A stretch of DNA of 64,000 nt from Thermococcus litoralis DSM 5473 (GTDB lineage Archaea > Methanobacteriota_B > Thermococci > Thermococcales > Thermococcaceae), in assembly GCF_000246985.2 (NCBI RefSeq), contig NC_022084.1:243994-307993 (forward strand). The letters are read 5' to 3'. This document shows positions 1 to 9,309 of this stretch, piece after piece (within the stretch, counting starts at the first letter, position 1; every line of letters begins with the position of its first letter). The notes under the pieces are model-generated. The model was not told the DNA's origin, searched no databases, and worked only from the letters and a program-made list of their open reading frames with translations. The position numbers and the translations under genes are program-made.

Positions 1-2078
1 GCTCTCCGGGAAGGGAAATCTCGACCTTCTGAGGTTCGCCATAGTAGAAGCCTTCCACCTCGGTTCTCTGCCCCTGCCATCCTATTACCCCGATTTTAAA
101 TGGAAACGCAAAGCCATTTTTGTCCACCAGAGTAAACCTTACGGTGTAGTTGCCATTGGTTTTCGCTATCTCTACATTTTCCACTGTGAGGTTTGGAAGT
201 GCAGGCTTTGTTGTCCAAGTTTTCCAAATCAGCATGACCTTCTCATCTCCTGATTTTTTAGCCAAGAGTTCTGCAAAATCATCGAAATCTGCTTCCTTGA
301 AGATTACTTCTCTTGAAAATTCTGTCAAAGCCTCTTTAAACGCTTCCTCTCCTGCTTGAGTGTAGAGGAGGTAAAACGTCAAGAAACCTTTGTAGACCAT
401 TGAGCTCCTTATCCATGACTTGTCGCTGTAAAAGTATCTGTAGCCTTCAATTAAGGGATATCCAACGTCTGGAAAATCCCTCAAATTCACTCTGTATTTA
501 TATAGCGCGCTTTTTCTGTAATCCCCAAGCCGATTTAACTCGACTCCCTCTAAGAGGGGAAATAAACTATCTGGAACCCATGCATCTTTCGGCTTTATCT
601 TGAAGCTGTTAAGCCAGCTATAATATAAGCCCCAAAGAAGGTACAGCTCGTGATACCCGCTTTTAGGCTTATAGATGAGCAGATCTCTCGACCGATAGGT
701 GTATTCTTTGATAGGCCCTCTTGTGTAGACGATTCTGAAGTTAGAGGAGGGAAGCTCAAACCATTCCAAAGCAGTGTTGAAAGCGCTTAGACTTTGTTTA
801 AACACAGTTGCAGGGCTTTCCACATCGTTGGTATAGTAGAACTCAACTTCTGTTCCGTTTACAAAGCTCTTAAATGTCTTAAATCTACCAGTCACAAGGA
901 ATACAGCTTGGCTCGGCAACGTTGTAGTTATGGGGGTGTTCTTGCTAACTACTTTTATTCCACCTTTTGGAAGTTGCTGAGCAGCAGGCTTTGGGAACAA
1001 ATAATAGTCGAAAAGCAGGGTCAGGTTGGGTGTCATAAACATCCCGGAGAGGAAGTAGTTGATGCCCTCATCATACGTCAATGGCTGAATGCTGAAGTTT
1101 CCAATGTAGGATAGCTCATATACATTTTTTCGTTCATAGGGGAGCAGGAAAGTGAAGCTCTGTAGATATTGAATATCCATCGCCTTTACATTGAGATAGA
1201 CATTCTTGAAGAAAACCGGATAGTACTCCTTAGTATAATTAACCTTGAAGCTTCCATTTGCTAAGAAAAATGCACTTTCTTCATCAACGCTTACTGTAAG
1301 ATTCATTTCCTCGAGCTCGGAAGAGCCCTCTAAGATTCCCCCTCCCCAGAACCATCTGATGAACTCGTTGTACTCTTTTTCAGCGTTGGGGAGGCTTTTT
1401 ATTATCTTGGATGGAGTATCGGTTTCAAGAAGCCTTAAAACTTCACCAATACCATATTTATGGACAAGAAAGCCCACAAAGTCAACCATGCTCCCCTCTT
1501 GCTCCTTAATCTTGCTAACATCTCTGCTGTCTACCAAGGACAAGAGCTCACCAAAGGAAAGTCCTGAGTAATCGGCTCCCCTAAAGTAGAGTTCCCCCAG
1601 GAGAGGGAATACAAAAGTTAGCCCGTTCACTTTTCCGGTTAAATACGCTATCAGTGCACTTTCTACGTTGTAGTAGTCAAGACTTTTGGCGTCCTTCTCA
1701 ATAAAGGTAAATATTTTGTTTCCCTCTATATACCAGGGGAGATCAGTCGAGTAGTCAAACTTTAGATCGTCCTCGGAGGGAGATATGTAAAGCTCGATTT
1801 TTTCTGGAGCTTTTCCAAAGGCTTTTGCATAGCTTTCGTACACGTAATCGATCCCAACCAGGAGAAACCTTATGTTGAAGTTAAACCCTTCTGCCTTAAC
1901 AGGAGGGTAGTAGATCGTAAAATACTTTGTTTCATTCTTCAGCCACCCTTCATAGGCGTTTTCCTCAGCCACAGTATGTACTGGAGTTGAAGATTGGGGC
2001 GTTGTTTCTTTTCCTATGCACATCGTGGAGAAAGTTAAGAGGAAGAGTATGAAAAAAGTCTTCAAGTGTCTGTGCACA
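1..2078 (-). CDS. Predicted lipoprotein, partial at the window edge, apparent frameshift near the 5' end
   Basis: No family is firmly recognised. The gene runs off the left edge, so its C-terminus is not visible. From about 2038 down to 1 one frame is open and encodes a secreted-looking, aromatic-rich protein. A typical signal peptide (GTG start at 2078, basic V-H-R-H-L-K, then an F/L-rich core) sits behind a GGGGTG site at 2085-2090, but it is in the neighbouring frame. The two frames would join as F-L-L-T-F-S-T-M-C-I-G, a lipobox-like Cys, if one base were removed near 2037-2045. Without the shift, the first ATG in the mature frame (2023) has no ribosome-binding site. A segment E-G-S-M-V-D-F-V-G-F-L followed by a W-F-W tail is faintly like peptidase-MA-like domains, but no HExxH motif is seen. 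Confidence 0.6.
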
Positions 2079-2141
2079 ATAAACACCCCAGAAAATTTGA
2101 AATTTAACACATAAAAAAGTTTTGAATAAAAATCAAAAATC

Positions 2142-3410
2142 TCAAAGCCTAGCCCGTTCAAACTCTTCCTTTTTGCCTAAAGGTTTTGTAGCATCAATAC
2201 CCCATTTAGCAGTGAAGCCCTTCTCCCCAGAGGGATCAAGAGAGCTTCCCCTCGCATTAGGAATCACAACCAAGTCCTTATCCGCTTGAAATCTTGTGGC
2301 TACTGCCCATTCTATCTCTTTATCGTCGTAAATGTTAATGTCCTCATCAACCACTACCACATACTTTAGGCTTGGATGGCCAGAAAAAGCTGCCAAGATG
2401 GCATTTTTCCCATCTCCATCGTGCTGCTTTGTGATGCTGACTACCGCATGAAGCCACATGCATCCACCTTCTGTCAGCCTTACGCCGTGAACCTTCGGAA
2501 CTACCTGCTTAACGCTCTTGTATATCTGGGGCTCCTTGGGAAGCCCCATGAGCATGTAGTGCTCATATCCGCTAGAAAGCAATGCATGGAAAATCGGGTT
2601 TTCAACATGGTACATCTTCTCAAAAACCACAACGGGCTGCTCCCTTACGATGTCATATGTCCCAGTTATATCAACAAAGGGCCCCTCTTTGTCAAGCTCT
2701 GGCAAAATTTTTGCCTCGAAGACAAATTCGCTTTCAACTGGAACCGGAATTCCATTGAGGTCTACAACCTCTAAGGGCTTTCCAAATGCAATCTCGCTCA
2801 TAGATGACGCAATGCTGAGCTCACTAACTCCATAAGGCGGGCTTGTCGCTGCCGCTAGGAGGATATGGATTGGATTGCCAACAATTATTCTAACATCAAG
2901 CTCTTCACTGTGTTCTGCCTTATCCTTCCACATTGCATACAGATGCCTAGGAACTAATCTAACAGTCCCGGTTTTTTCATCTCTCACCATTGTTCTGTGA
3001 TATGAAAGGTTTACAAATCCATTCTCATCCTTTGCTATGTAGATCGCCGATGTAAAATACTGCCCCCCATCCTTTGGAAAGTAATGCGGAACCGGCAACT
3101 CTTTGAGGGAGAAATCTTTTGTGGAGTTCTTAAAAAATTCAGCAGTTTTTGCCTCTTTATATGGTCTAGGATTCTCTATAGCTTCCATTATGAAATGAAT
3201 GAGCTCTTCCCTTTTTATGCCGAGGTACCTTGCTATTCTCTCCCGCGTGCTCCATATGTTGCCTGCAACTTCCCATCCATCGACATCTTTAAACAGAACG
3301 GGCTTAGTTTTATGCTGAAGAAGATAGCTCGTTATCTCGAACTTTTTACTAACGGGCTTCTCAACGATAATGAGCTCATCATGAAACTGGTTTAATATCT
3401 CCTGTATCAT
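2142..3410 (-). CDS. UbiD-family decarboxylase, candidate anhydromevalonate phosphate decarboxylase
   Basis: This is a prenylated-FMN-dependent UbiD-type decarboxylase of about 422 residues. The start is taken at ATG 3410 (M-I-Q-E-I) because a GGTGGT ribosome-binding site lies directly before it, inside the four-codon upstream extension. The cofactor-site signature E-G-P-F-V-D is at about residues 242-247: the first acidic residue of the family's catalytic pair is kept and the second is Asp where fungal Fdc1 has Glu. In archaea a UbiD homologue decarboxylates trans-anhydromevalonate 5-phosphate in the modified mevalonate pathway. HMG-CoA reductase 10 kb away fits this pathway but does not prove it. 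No UbiX flavin prenyltransferase is seen in the window. The family is sure; the substrate is inferred. Confidence 0.82.
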   Translation of the reverse strand: MIQEILNQFHDELIIVEKPVSKKFEITSYLLQHKTKPVLFKDVDGWEVAGNIWSTRERIARYLGIKREELIHFIMEAIENPRPYKEAKTAEFFKNSTKDFSLKELPVPHYFPKDGGQYFTSAIYIAKDENGFVNLSYHRTMVRDEKTGTVRLVPRHLYAMWKDKAEHSEELDVRIIVGNPIHILLAAATSPPYGVSELSIASSMSEIAFGKPLEVVDLNGIPVPVESEFVFEAKILPELDKEGPFVDITGTYDIVREQPVVVFEKMYHVENPIFHALLSSGYEHYMLMGLPKEPQIYKSVKQVVPKVHGVRLTEGGCMWLHAVVSITKQHDGDGKNAILAAFSGHPSLKYVVVVDEDINIYDDKEIEWAVATRFQADKDLVVIPNARGSSLDPSGEKGFTAKWGIDATKPLGKKEEFERARL

Positions 3411-3552
3411 GACACCACCCATTCAAACTCTGCTTGTATCGTGATAAACTTTTTGGAGGTTTTCATTTTTTCGTGTCTATTTTTGAATATTTTTCAAAAT
3501 GATAGAGAAAGAGCTATAAAGGGGGAATTCCAAAAATTTCTTTTGAGTTGCT

Positions 3553-4917
3553 ATGAAGACCGTGGTGTTGAGAATCCCGGATAAATCTGCACTGGTGTAT
3601 ATTGAGAAGGCCGATCCTAAGATATACTTCATGATATACGAGGAGCTAACTTACCGGAAAAGTTTCGGCAAATGGGAGAAGCCTGAGAGCCTATACGACC
3701 CTCACACAAAGTCCTTCCCCGTGGGATTAATTCCCCGTGTAAAGAAGCTTTTAAACTCAAAAGGATATAGAATTAGGGTAATTGACGAAAGAAAAATTGA
3801 AGGAGTAGAGATAAACGCAACATGGAACGAAGAGTATAAGCTAAGAAAGTATCAAGAAAAAGCCGTTAAAAAAGCATTAAAATCCGGTATGGGAGTCTTA
3901 GCGTTACCCGTGGGGAGTGGAAAAACAATAATAGGGCTGAGAATTATCTATGAACTTAACCTATCAGCCCTCGTTGTTGTGCACACCAAGGAACTTCTTT
4001 ATCAGTGGGCTGAGAATATAAGGCGAGTTCTCGGAATTGAGCCCGGACTTGTAGGGGATAACAACTGGATAGAAAAGCCGGTGACGGTGGCTATGATACA
4101 AACCCTTCTCTCTAGGGGGGTTGATAAGCTCCAGCTCCCATATGCGGTGGTTGTATTTGATGAATGCCACAGGACTTCTGCCGCAGAAAAGTTCTATGAA
4201 CTTGGAATAAGCCTCCCCCAGAGATTTAGGTTTGGTCTCTCTGCAACTCCATGGAGGAGAATTAAAGGAGAAGAGCTAAAGATAGAAGGGGCGATAGGAC
4301 CAATAATCTATGAAGTTAAAGCCGAAGACCTGATAAAAGAAAAGTTCCTGGCAAAGCCAAGGTTTAAGGTAATTGAATATGAATCCTCCATGCCGCCGTT
4401 GGCAGAGCGCTACAAAGAGCTTTATGAAGAAATAATCATGGAAAATGAAGAGAGAAACAAGGCTATAGTTGAGACTGCATATAAGCTTGCGAAACAAGGC
4501 CATCGTGTCTTAATAGACGTCAAAAGGATTGAACACGGAAAGATCCTTGTGGAGATGCTTAAGAAGAAGGGCATAAATGCCGAGTTTTTGAGCTCTCAAA
4601 GTCCAAACAGGTGGGAGATTTTTGAAAAGTTCAAAAATGGCGAGATTAACGTTTTGGTCTCTACGCTATTGAAAGAAGGGGTAGATATCCCAGAAATTTC
4701 CGCTATAATACTAGCTGGCGGAGGGAAGAGCGATATAATGACAATTCAGACAATCGGGAGAGCGCTAAGACCTAAAGGTGGGAGCGGTGCTGTTATAGTT
4801 GACGTGAAAGATGAAGATCCACTGCTCTTTACTCACTTCATAGAGAGACAAAAAGCCTTGAGGCAGTACTATGGCAGGTACTATGACAAGGAGCTCGAGA
4901 AGCTCATAAAGACGTGA
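3553..4917 (+). CDS. xpb: XPB/Rad25-like DNA helicase (SF2)
   Basis: A 454-residue superfamily-2 helicase of the archaeal XPB type, expected to unwind DNA in repair or transcription-linked processes. An N-terminal damage-recognition-like region of about 95 residues precedes a Q-type L-R-K-Y-Q at 97-101. Helicase motifs follow: Walker A L-P-V-G-S-G-K-T at 118-125, DECH at 203-206, SATP at 230-233, and Q-T-I-G-R-A-L-R-P at 399-407. The usual archaeal partner, the nuclease Bax1, is not adjacent. A TATA-like element G-C-T-A-T-A-A-A-G lies about 35 bases upstream of the start. The 3' end overlaps the convergent truA gene by 14 bases. Confidence 0.9.
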   Translation: MKTVVLRIPDKSALVYIEKADPKIYFMIYEELTYRKSFGKWEKPESLYDPHTKSFPVGLIPRVKKLLNSKGYRIRVIDERKIEGVEINATWNEEYKLRKYQEKAVKKALKSGMGVLALPVGSGKTIIGLRIIYELNLSALVVVHTKELLYQWAENIRRVLGIEPGLVGDNNWIEKPVTVAMIQTLLSRGVDKLQLPYAVVVFDECHRTSAAEKFYELGISLPQRFRFGLSATPWRRIKGEELKIEGAIGPIIYEVKAEDLIKEKFLAKPRFKVIEYESSMPPLAERYKELYEEIIMENEERNKAIVETAYKLAKQGHRVLIDVKRIEHGKILVEMLKKKGINAEFLSSQSPNRWEIFEKFKNGEINVLVSTLLKEGVDIPEISAIILAGGGKSDIMTIQTIGRALRPKGGSGAVIVDVKDEDPLLFTHFIERQKALRQYYGRYYDKELEKLIKT

Positions 4918-5704
4918 ACCAGTCTTCAAAAATGCTCGCTGTTATTAAGTGTTGGGCAAACCTCTCAAAGAATTCTCTTTTTGCCTTTTCAACTGCATAA
5001 GGATCTTTTTCAAAGAATATTTCATCGTACTTAACTTCCCACAGGACGAGGTTTTCTGGGGGGGCAGGAGGGAGCTTTTTGTCAACTTCCTCTTCCAGCA
5101 TTCTTTTCACTTCTTCTATTGAGAGAGCGCCAGAGGCGCAGAGCTTGAGAGCCGTTATAATCCTTCTCACCATTTCCCAGAGAAAGCTCTCCCCCTCAAC
5201 TTCAACTGTAATTACCTTTCCCCTTTGGAGTACTTCAATCCTGTCTATCTTTCTTATAGGGTTTTTATCCTCCTCAAGCTTAGCAAAGTTTGAGAAGTCG
5301 TGAACTCCCACAAAAATTTCAGCACAAGATTTCATTTTCTCAATATCAAACCCCTCATTGAGGAGGTAGTATCTATACACCTTTCCTTTGCTCCAGAATC
5401 TTGGATGGAAATCCTCTGGAACCTGTGCCCTCCCTAAAACCCACACATCTCTCAAGTGATGATTCAAAATTCTCGGAGACGTTAGTTCAGGTTTGAAAGT
5501 GTTAAACGCAACAACGTTTCCAAAGGCAGAAACCCCTCTGTCAGTCCTTGAAGCCCCCTTAAAGTTGGCATCTTTGGGGTTTTCAATTATTCCGAGCTTA
5601 GTTAATACCCTAATTATCTCGGCTTCAACGGTTCTTAAGTTGGGCTGCCTTTGAAAGCCGTAAAACCTCCTCCCGTCGTAGGCAATTTTCAAAGCTACCC
5701 TCAT
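4904..5704 (-). CDS. truA: tRNA pseudouridine synthase A
   Basis: A 266-residue enzyme of the TruA family, which isomerises uridines in the anticodon arm of tRNA (positions 38-40 in bacteria). The N-terminal Y-D-G-R-R-F-Y-G-F-Q signature and the catalytic-Asp motif A-S-R-T-D-R-G-V (Asp55) are both present. The length is normal for archaeal members. The start ATG at 5704 lies only about 25-30 bases below an AT-rich TATA-like stretch, so the transcript probably has a very short leader. The gene is convergent with the XPB helicase. Confidence 0.93.
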   Translation of the reverse strand: MRVALKIAYDGRRFYGFQRQPNLRTVEAEIIRVLTKLGIIENPKDANFKGASRTDRGVSAFGNVVAFNTFKPELTSPRILNHHLRDVWVLGRAQVPEDFHPRFWSKGKVYRYYLLNEGFDIEKMKSCAEIFVGVHDFSNFAKLEEDKNPIRKIDRIEVLQRGKVITVEVEGESFLWEMVRRIITALKLCASGALSIEEVKRMLEEEVDKKLPPAPPENLVLWEVKYDEIFFEKDPYAVEKAKREFFERFAQHLITASIFEDWFTSL

Positions 5705-5879
5705 GATTGGAAATTTGAGTGGGGCTATAAAAGGGTTGTCCGTCTTATTCTCTTTACAAATATCAAAGTCAATATGTCTATATATTCGAGTTTGTTCCGG
5801 AATGTTTTTGGAAATTTGACAACGAAAATAGGATAAAAGCTAAAACCCCTACTCCTTAAAGAAAATTGGGGGTGACAAA

Positions 5880-5981
5880 ATGGTGACTGAGATCGATATA
5901 GAGACCATGGAGTGCTTAATCAACTTTGATATCATGTTTACATTTGCAAAGAAATTTCTCCGAGAAGGGAGGTCTTTTTAA
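5880..5981 (+). CDS. Small protein, 33 codons, unknown function
   Basis: A short gene supported by signals rather than homology. A strong GGGGGTGA ribosome-binding site (5869-5876) precedes the ATG at ideal spacing. A TATA-like A-G-G-A-T-A-A-A-A lies about 40 bases upstream. A stem-loop with a T tract begins at the last codons. The predicted peptide begins M-V-T-E-I-D-I-E-T-M-E-C, is amphipathic, and ends in a basic K-K-F-L-R-E-G-R-S-F tail. It contains one Cys and no membrane segment. I do not recognise it. It could instead be a leader peptide or the visible part of a small RNA. Confidence 0.55.
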   Translation: MVTEIDIETMECLINFDIMFTFAKKFLREGRSF

Positions 5982-5991
5982 CTCCCTTTTT
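5965..5991 (+). terminator. Stem-loop with T tract after the 33-codon gene
   Basis: An inverted repeat AAGGGAG / CTCCCTT with a T-rich loop is followed directly by a T run. It overlaps the stop codon of the small gene. The T tract is on the + strand, so it would terminate + strand transcription rather than that of pheT, which ends at 6010 on the other strand. Confidence 0.5.
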
Positions 5992-6009
5992 AAGAGAAAG
6001 GGAAGAAAA

Positions 6010-7692
6010 TCAGAGAAAACTCCCCTTGTAGAAAGGCCTTAGGAAAATCTCAAATGCCGCTATCGGCATCTCTATTCCCCAGTTTTCGAGCACCTGTGGA
6101 TGGATCTCTCCTATTATCCCAACGCTCTTCCCATCAACTATTATCTCTCCCACTCTACCGGGAATAAAAGAGCCGTGTTCTATTTCTTTGAGCTCGTATT
6201 CAGCACCAAGATGGCGCATTAGGCTGTCGAGGATTTCTTTTGCTTCTGTGAAGGTTACTTTGGGATGAGCAAGGGCAACGGCAAGTTTGCTCTCGCTGAC
6301 AGTCTTTGTTTCTCTGCTTTCGTCTATGAGGGTCACCTTACCAACCTCAAAGATCTTCTGAGGATATTCCTCATGGGTATTCTGGCTTAGGAATTCCATC
6401 AGGCTTGGAAGGAGCCATTTTCTCAACGCAGACCATTTCTGGCTTATAGGATTCTCTATCTCCACTATTTCCTCCTCTGAAATGTTCATTTTGTCAAACT
6501 GGGCTTCCTTATTCGTGAGGTTGAAGGTCATAACCTCTTGGAGGCCAAAGCCAACCATGAGATCCCTCACAGCGTTTTCAAACTCTATAAAATCGTCTCC
6601 CTTCCCTTGAACGGCAAGCTTTGGCTCTTCTGGAACAATGTTGTTGTATCCGTATGCAATGAGGACGTCCTCCAAAACGTCTCTTGCATGCATTATGTCG
6701 TCTCTAAATGCTGGATACTTCAGCTTTGCCTTTCCATCAAAGATTTCAACCTCATACATCATGCGCTCAAGTAGGTCTTTTATTTCCTCATCGCTGAGCT
6801 CAACTCCCGTAAGTCTTTTGATGTAGCCAAGATCAACTTCGAACTCCTTGGGAGTCAAGTCGGGAGTTTCTATCTCGAAATCCTTGTAAACTACCTTGAC
6901 GCTCCTTATTTTTCCGCCACGCTCAGCTAAGGCAGTTACAATTACATTCAAAGCAAGCATGATCTTGTTAAGATCCCATCCCGTGATGTCTATGAAGATG
7001 CTCTTGGTCTCTTCAGTGACCTTCCCATGGGTTTCGGAGTTTATAACCGGAGGCATTGAGAGAACGTTTCCTTCCCTGTCAACAAGCAATGGATAATAGA
7101 TCTTTCCTTTAATCAAGTGACCGTATTCCTTCCCCTTTTCGTGCTCCTCAAGTATCTCATCAGCACTCATTTCTCGGTCGCTGTTTAATGGAATAAATCT
7201 TATTTTATCTGGCTCAACGGCTTTGTAGTAGAAAGGAGGCTTGAGCTTATCGAAGTCGAACGTTCCTATGGCAACTTCCCTTCTTCTCCTTCCAAAGGTG
7301 AGCGCCACTTTCTCCTGAAGCTGGATTATCTGTCTCAAGGCTTCTTCATCAAGTTCAAGGTTCTCAACTATGGCATAAACTCCATAGGGTCTTATATCTT
7401 TCAATTTTTCATCAACATAGACAACAACGTCGCTTTTTTCGATTTTATATTTCGGCAATCCCTTTGCCATTCCAAGAGCCCATTTTACCTGTCTCGCTAT
7501 TCCCTCGGCACTCCACAAATCAGGCCTGTTCGTATCTTTGGCATCTGCTTTGAAGTATATCTTACCTTCGTGCTCCCACACATCGTCAAGCTCGCATTTT
7601 GCGTAGAGGAATAAGTCTTCCCACTCTTCGATCGTAAATTCTTTCCCAATTAATCTCTCCAAGTCATGCTTGGCAACATCGAACTTCGGCAT
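6010..7692 (-). CDS. pheT: Phenylalanyl-tRNA synthetase beta subunit
   Basis: The 560-residue archaeal/eukaryal-type beta chain, which pairs with PheS to charge tRNA-Phe. Recognisable parts are the N-terminal domain with K-D-T-N-R-P-D-L-W, a B3/B4-like editing region, the B5 helix-turn-helix (around L-T-P-K-E-F-E-V-D-L-G-Y-I) and a catalytic-like C-terminal core. The length matches Pyrococcus homologues. The partner pheS is not adjacent: it lies about 1.6 kb away, beyond a divergent alcohol dehydrogenase. A ribosome-binding site G-G-A-G-G-T-G precedes the ATG. Confidence 0.95.
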   Translation of the reverse strand: MPKFDVAKHDLERLIGKEFTIEEWEDLFLYAKCELDDVWEHEGKIYFKADAKDTNRPDLWSAEGIARQVKWALGMAKGLPKYKIEKSDVVVYVDEKLKDIRPYGVYAIVENLELDEEALRQIIQLQEKVALTFGRRRREVAIGTFDFDKLKPPFYYKAVEPDKIRFIPLNSDREMSADEILEEHEKGKEYGHLIKGKIYYPLLVDREGNVLSMPPVINSETHGKVTEETKSIFIDITGWDLNKIMLALNVIVTALAERGGKIRSVKVVYKDFEIETPDLTPKEFEVDLGYIKRLTGVELSDEEIKDLLERMMYEVEIFDGKAKLKYPAFRDDIMHARDVLEDVLIAYGYNNIVPEEPKLAVQGKGDDFIEFENAVRDLMVGFGLQEVMTFNLTNKEAQFDKMNISEEEIVEIENPISQKWSALRKWLLPSLMEFLSQNTHEEYPQKIFEVGKVTLIDESRETKTVSESKLAVALAHPKVTFTEAKEILDSLMRHLGAEYELKEIEHGSFIPGRVGEIIVDGKSVGIIGEIHPQVLENWGIEMPIAAFEIFLRPFYKGSFL

Positions 7693-8046
7693 ATTTACAC
7701 CTCCACCGGAACAATGTAGATAACCTTTTTAGTTTTGCGAGACATATAGACTTTTCCCTTTTGAAATTTTTAGCGATTATGATCATCTTGCTCTCATGGA
7801 TTTCTTCTTTGTTATCCAACTAAAAAAGTTTCGTGAAAGTTTATAACAAATTCGTTACTCTTTCCTTTTCCAAATTAATGTACATTAATGTTCTGGACAT
7901 TACAGTATGGTACCAACTAATAACTGCTCTGATTGATATATTAGCTTTGCTAAAAGAAACATTTTTGTATATTCACCTTTGGTTTAAGAAACGATTTTAA
8001 AAAACAATATTTAATATAACATTGAACACATTTGGAGGGATGTACA
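7693..8046. promoter_or_regulatory. Divergent pheT / alcohol dehydrogenase control region with a 16-bp palindrome
   Basis: This 354-base gap has no convincing gene. It carries a perfect palindrome ATTAATGTACATTAAT at 7874-7889, a weaker inverted repeat AATGT-TCTGG-ACATT just after it, and AT-rich TATA candidates near 8000-8020 (T-T-T-A-A-T-A-T-A-A-C) that suit the dehydrogenase. The long spacing and palindrome suggest regulated transcription of the dehydrogenase. The regulator is not identified. Confidence 0.5.
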
Positions 8047-9267
8047 ATGTTGTGGGAATCAAGACTCCCCATAAACCAGGTTTTTGAGTTGAGATGCAGA
8101 ACCATAGACTACTTCGGTGTTGGTGCTATAAACAAATTCTATGACATTGCAAAGGACTTGAAAGAAAACAGAGACATTGATAAAGTCCTTCTTGTCACAG
8201 GTAAGAGCTCATACAAGAAGTGCGGCGCTTGGGACGTTATAAAGCCCGCCCTTGAGAAATACGGCATTGAATACGTTCACTACGACAAGGTTGGCCCGAA
8301 TCCCACCGTTGACATGATTGACGAAGCTAAGGAGATGGGTGTAGAGTTTGGTGCTCAGGCTGTCATTGGTATTGGCGGAGGAAGTCCAATCGACACTGCA
8401 AAGAGTGTCGCAATCCTCTTAGAGTACCCAGACAAAACCGGTAAGGACCTTTATGAATTTAAGTTCAAGCCAACAAAGGCCAAACCTATCATAGCAATAA
8501 ACACCACACACGGTACCGGTACTGAAGTTGATAGATTTGCTGTCGCATCCATCCTCGAAAAGGAGTACAAGCCAGCCATAGCCTATGACTTCATATACCC
8601 ACTCTACGCTATCGACGACCCCGCCCTTATGACAAAGCTCCCAGCTAACCAGACGAGATACGTTACAATCGATGCCCTCAACCACGTAAACGAGGCAGCC
8701 ACAACAAAGGCAACAAACCCATACTCAATTCTCCTTGCGCAAGAGACTGTCAGGTTGATCTCAAAATACCTACCTGCAGCTCTTGCTCACCCAGAGAACC
8801 TCCAAGCTAGGTACTACCTCCTCTACGCATCAGCAATAGCTGGTATATCCTTTGACAACGGACTCCTGCACTTCACACACGCTTTGGAGCACCCATTGAG
8901 CGCTGTCAAGCCAGATCTCCCACACGGACTTGGCCTTGCAATGCTCCTCCCAGCGGTGGTCAAACACATCTATCCAGCAACAGCTGAAATACTCGCGGAG
9001 GTATACAGACCAATAGCCCCGGAGGCGAAGGGATACCCAGGAGAAGCGGAATTCGTTGCAAAGAGAATCGAGCAATGGCTCTTCAGTATAGGAATCAAGG
9101 AGAAGCTCACAGACGTTGGATTCGGAGAAGATGACATTGACAAGCTAACAAAGCTTGCGATGGAGACCCCTGGGCTAGACGGTCTCCTAGCAATGGCTCC
9201 AGTCGAAGCAAATGAAGACGTAATAAGAGCAATCTACAGAGACTCACTCTATCCACTGAGCGAGTGA
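8047..9267 (+). CDS. adh: Iron-containing alcohol dehydrogenase
   Basis: A 406-residue group III Fe-dependent alcohol dehydrogenase of the type purified from several Thermococcus species. It reduces aldehydes from peptide fermentation with NADPH in the cytosol. The cofactor loop G-I-G-G-G-S-P-I-D is near residue 110. Predicted Fe ligands, by analogy with FucO, are Asp209 and His213 (D-A-L-N-H), His278 (F-T-H-A-L-E-H) and His293 (P-H-G). The start is ATG 8047, with GGAGGG seven bases upstream; an in-frame TTG at 8032 overlaps that site and is less likely. The gene sits between pheT and pheS, transcribed against both. Confidence 0.93.
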   Translation: MLWESRLPINQVFELRCRTIDYFGVGAINKFYDIAKDLKENRDIDKVLLVTGKSSYKKCGAWDVIKPALEKYGIEYVHYDKVGPNPTVDMIDEAKEMGVEFGAQAVIGIGGGSPIDTAKSVAILLEYPDKTGKDLYEFKFKPTKAKPIIAINTTHGTGTEVDRFAVASILEKEYKPAIAYDFIYPLYAIDDPALMTKLPANQTRYVTIDALNHVNEAATTKATNPYSILLAQETVRLISKYLPAALAHPENLQARYYLLYASAIAGISFDNGLLHFTHALEHPLSAVKPDLPHGLGLAMLLPAVVKHIYPATAEILAEVYRPIAPEAKGYPGEAEFVAKRIEQWLFSIGIKEKLTDVGFGEDDIDKLTKLAMETPGLDGLLAMAPVEANEDVIRAIYRDSLYPLSE

Positions 9268-9309
9268 TTTCTCCTTTCCCAATTTTCATTTTAAAAAATT
9301 GGAAAGGCT

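Noticed and set aside
7693-8046. SurR-type operator (GTTnnnAACnnnnnGTT) upstream of the alcohol dehydrogenase
   Set aside because: Only near matches such as GTTATCCAAC were seen; none fits the spacing.
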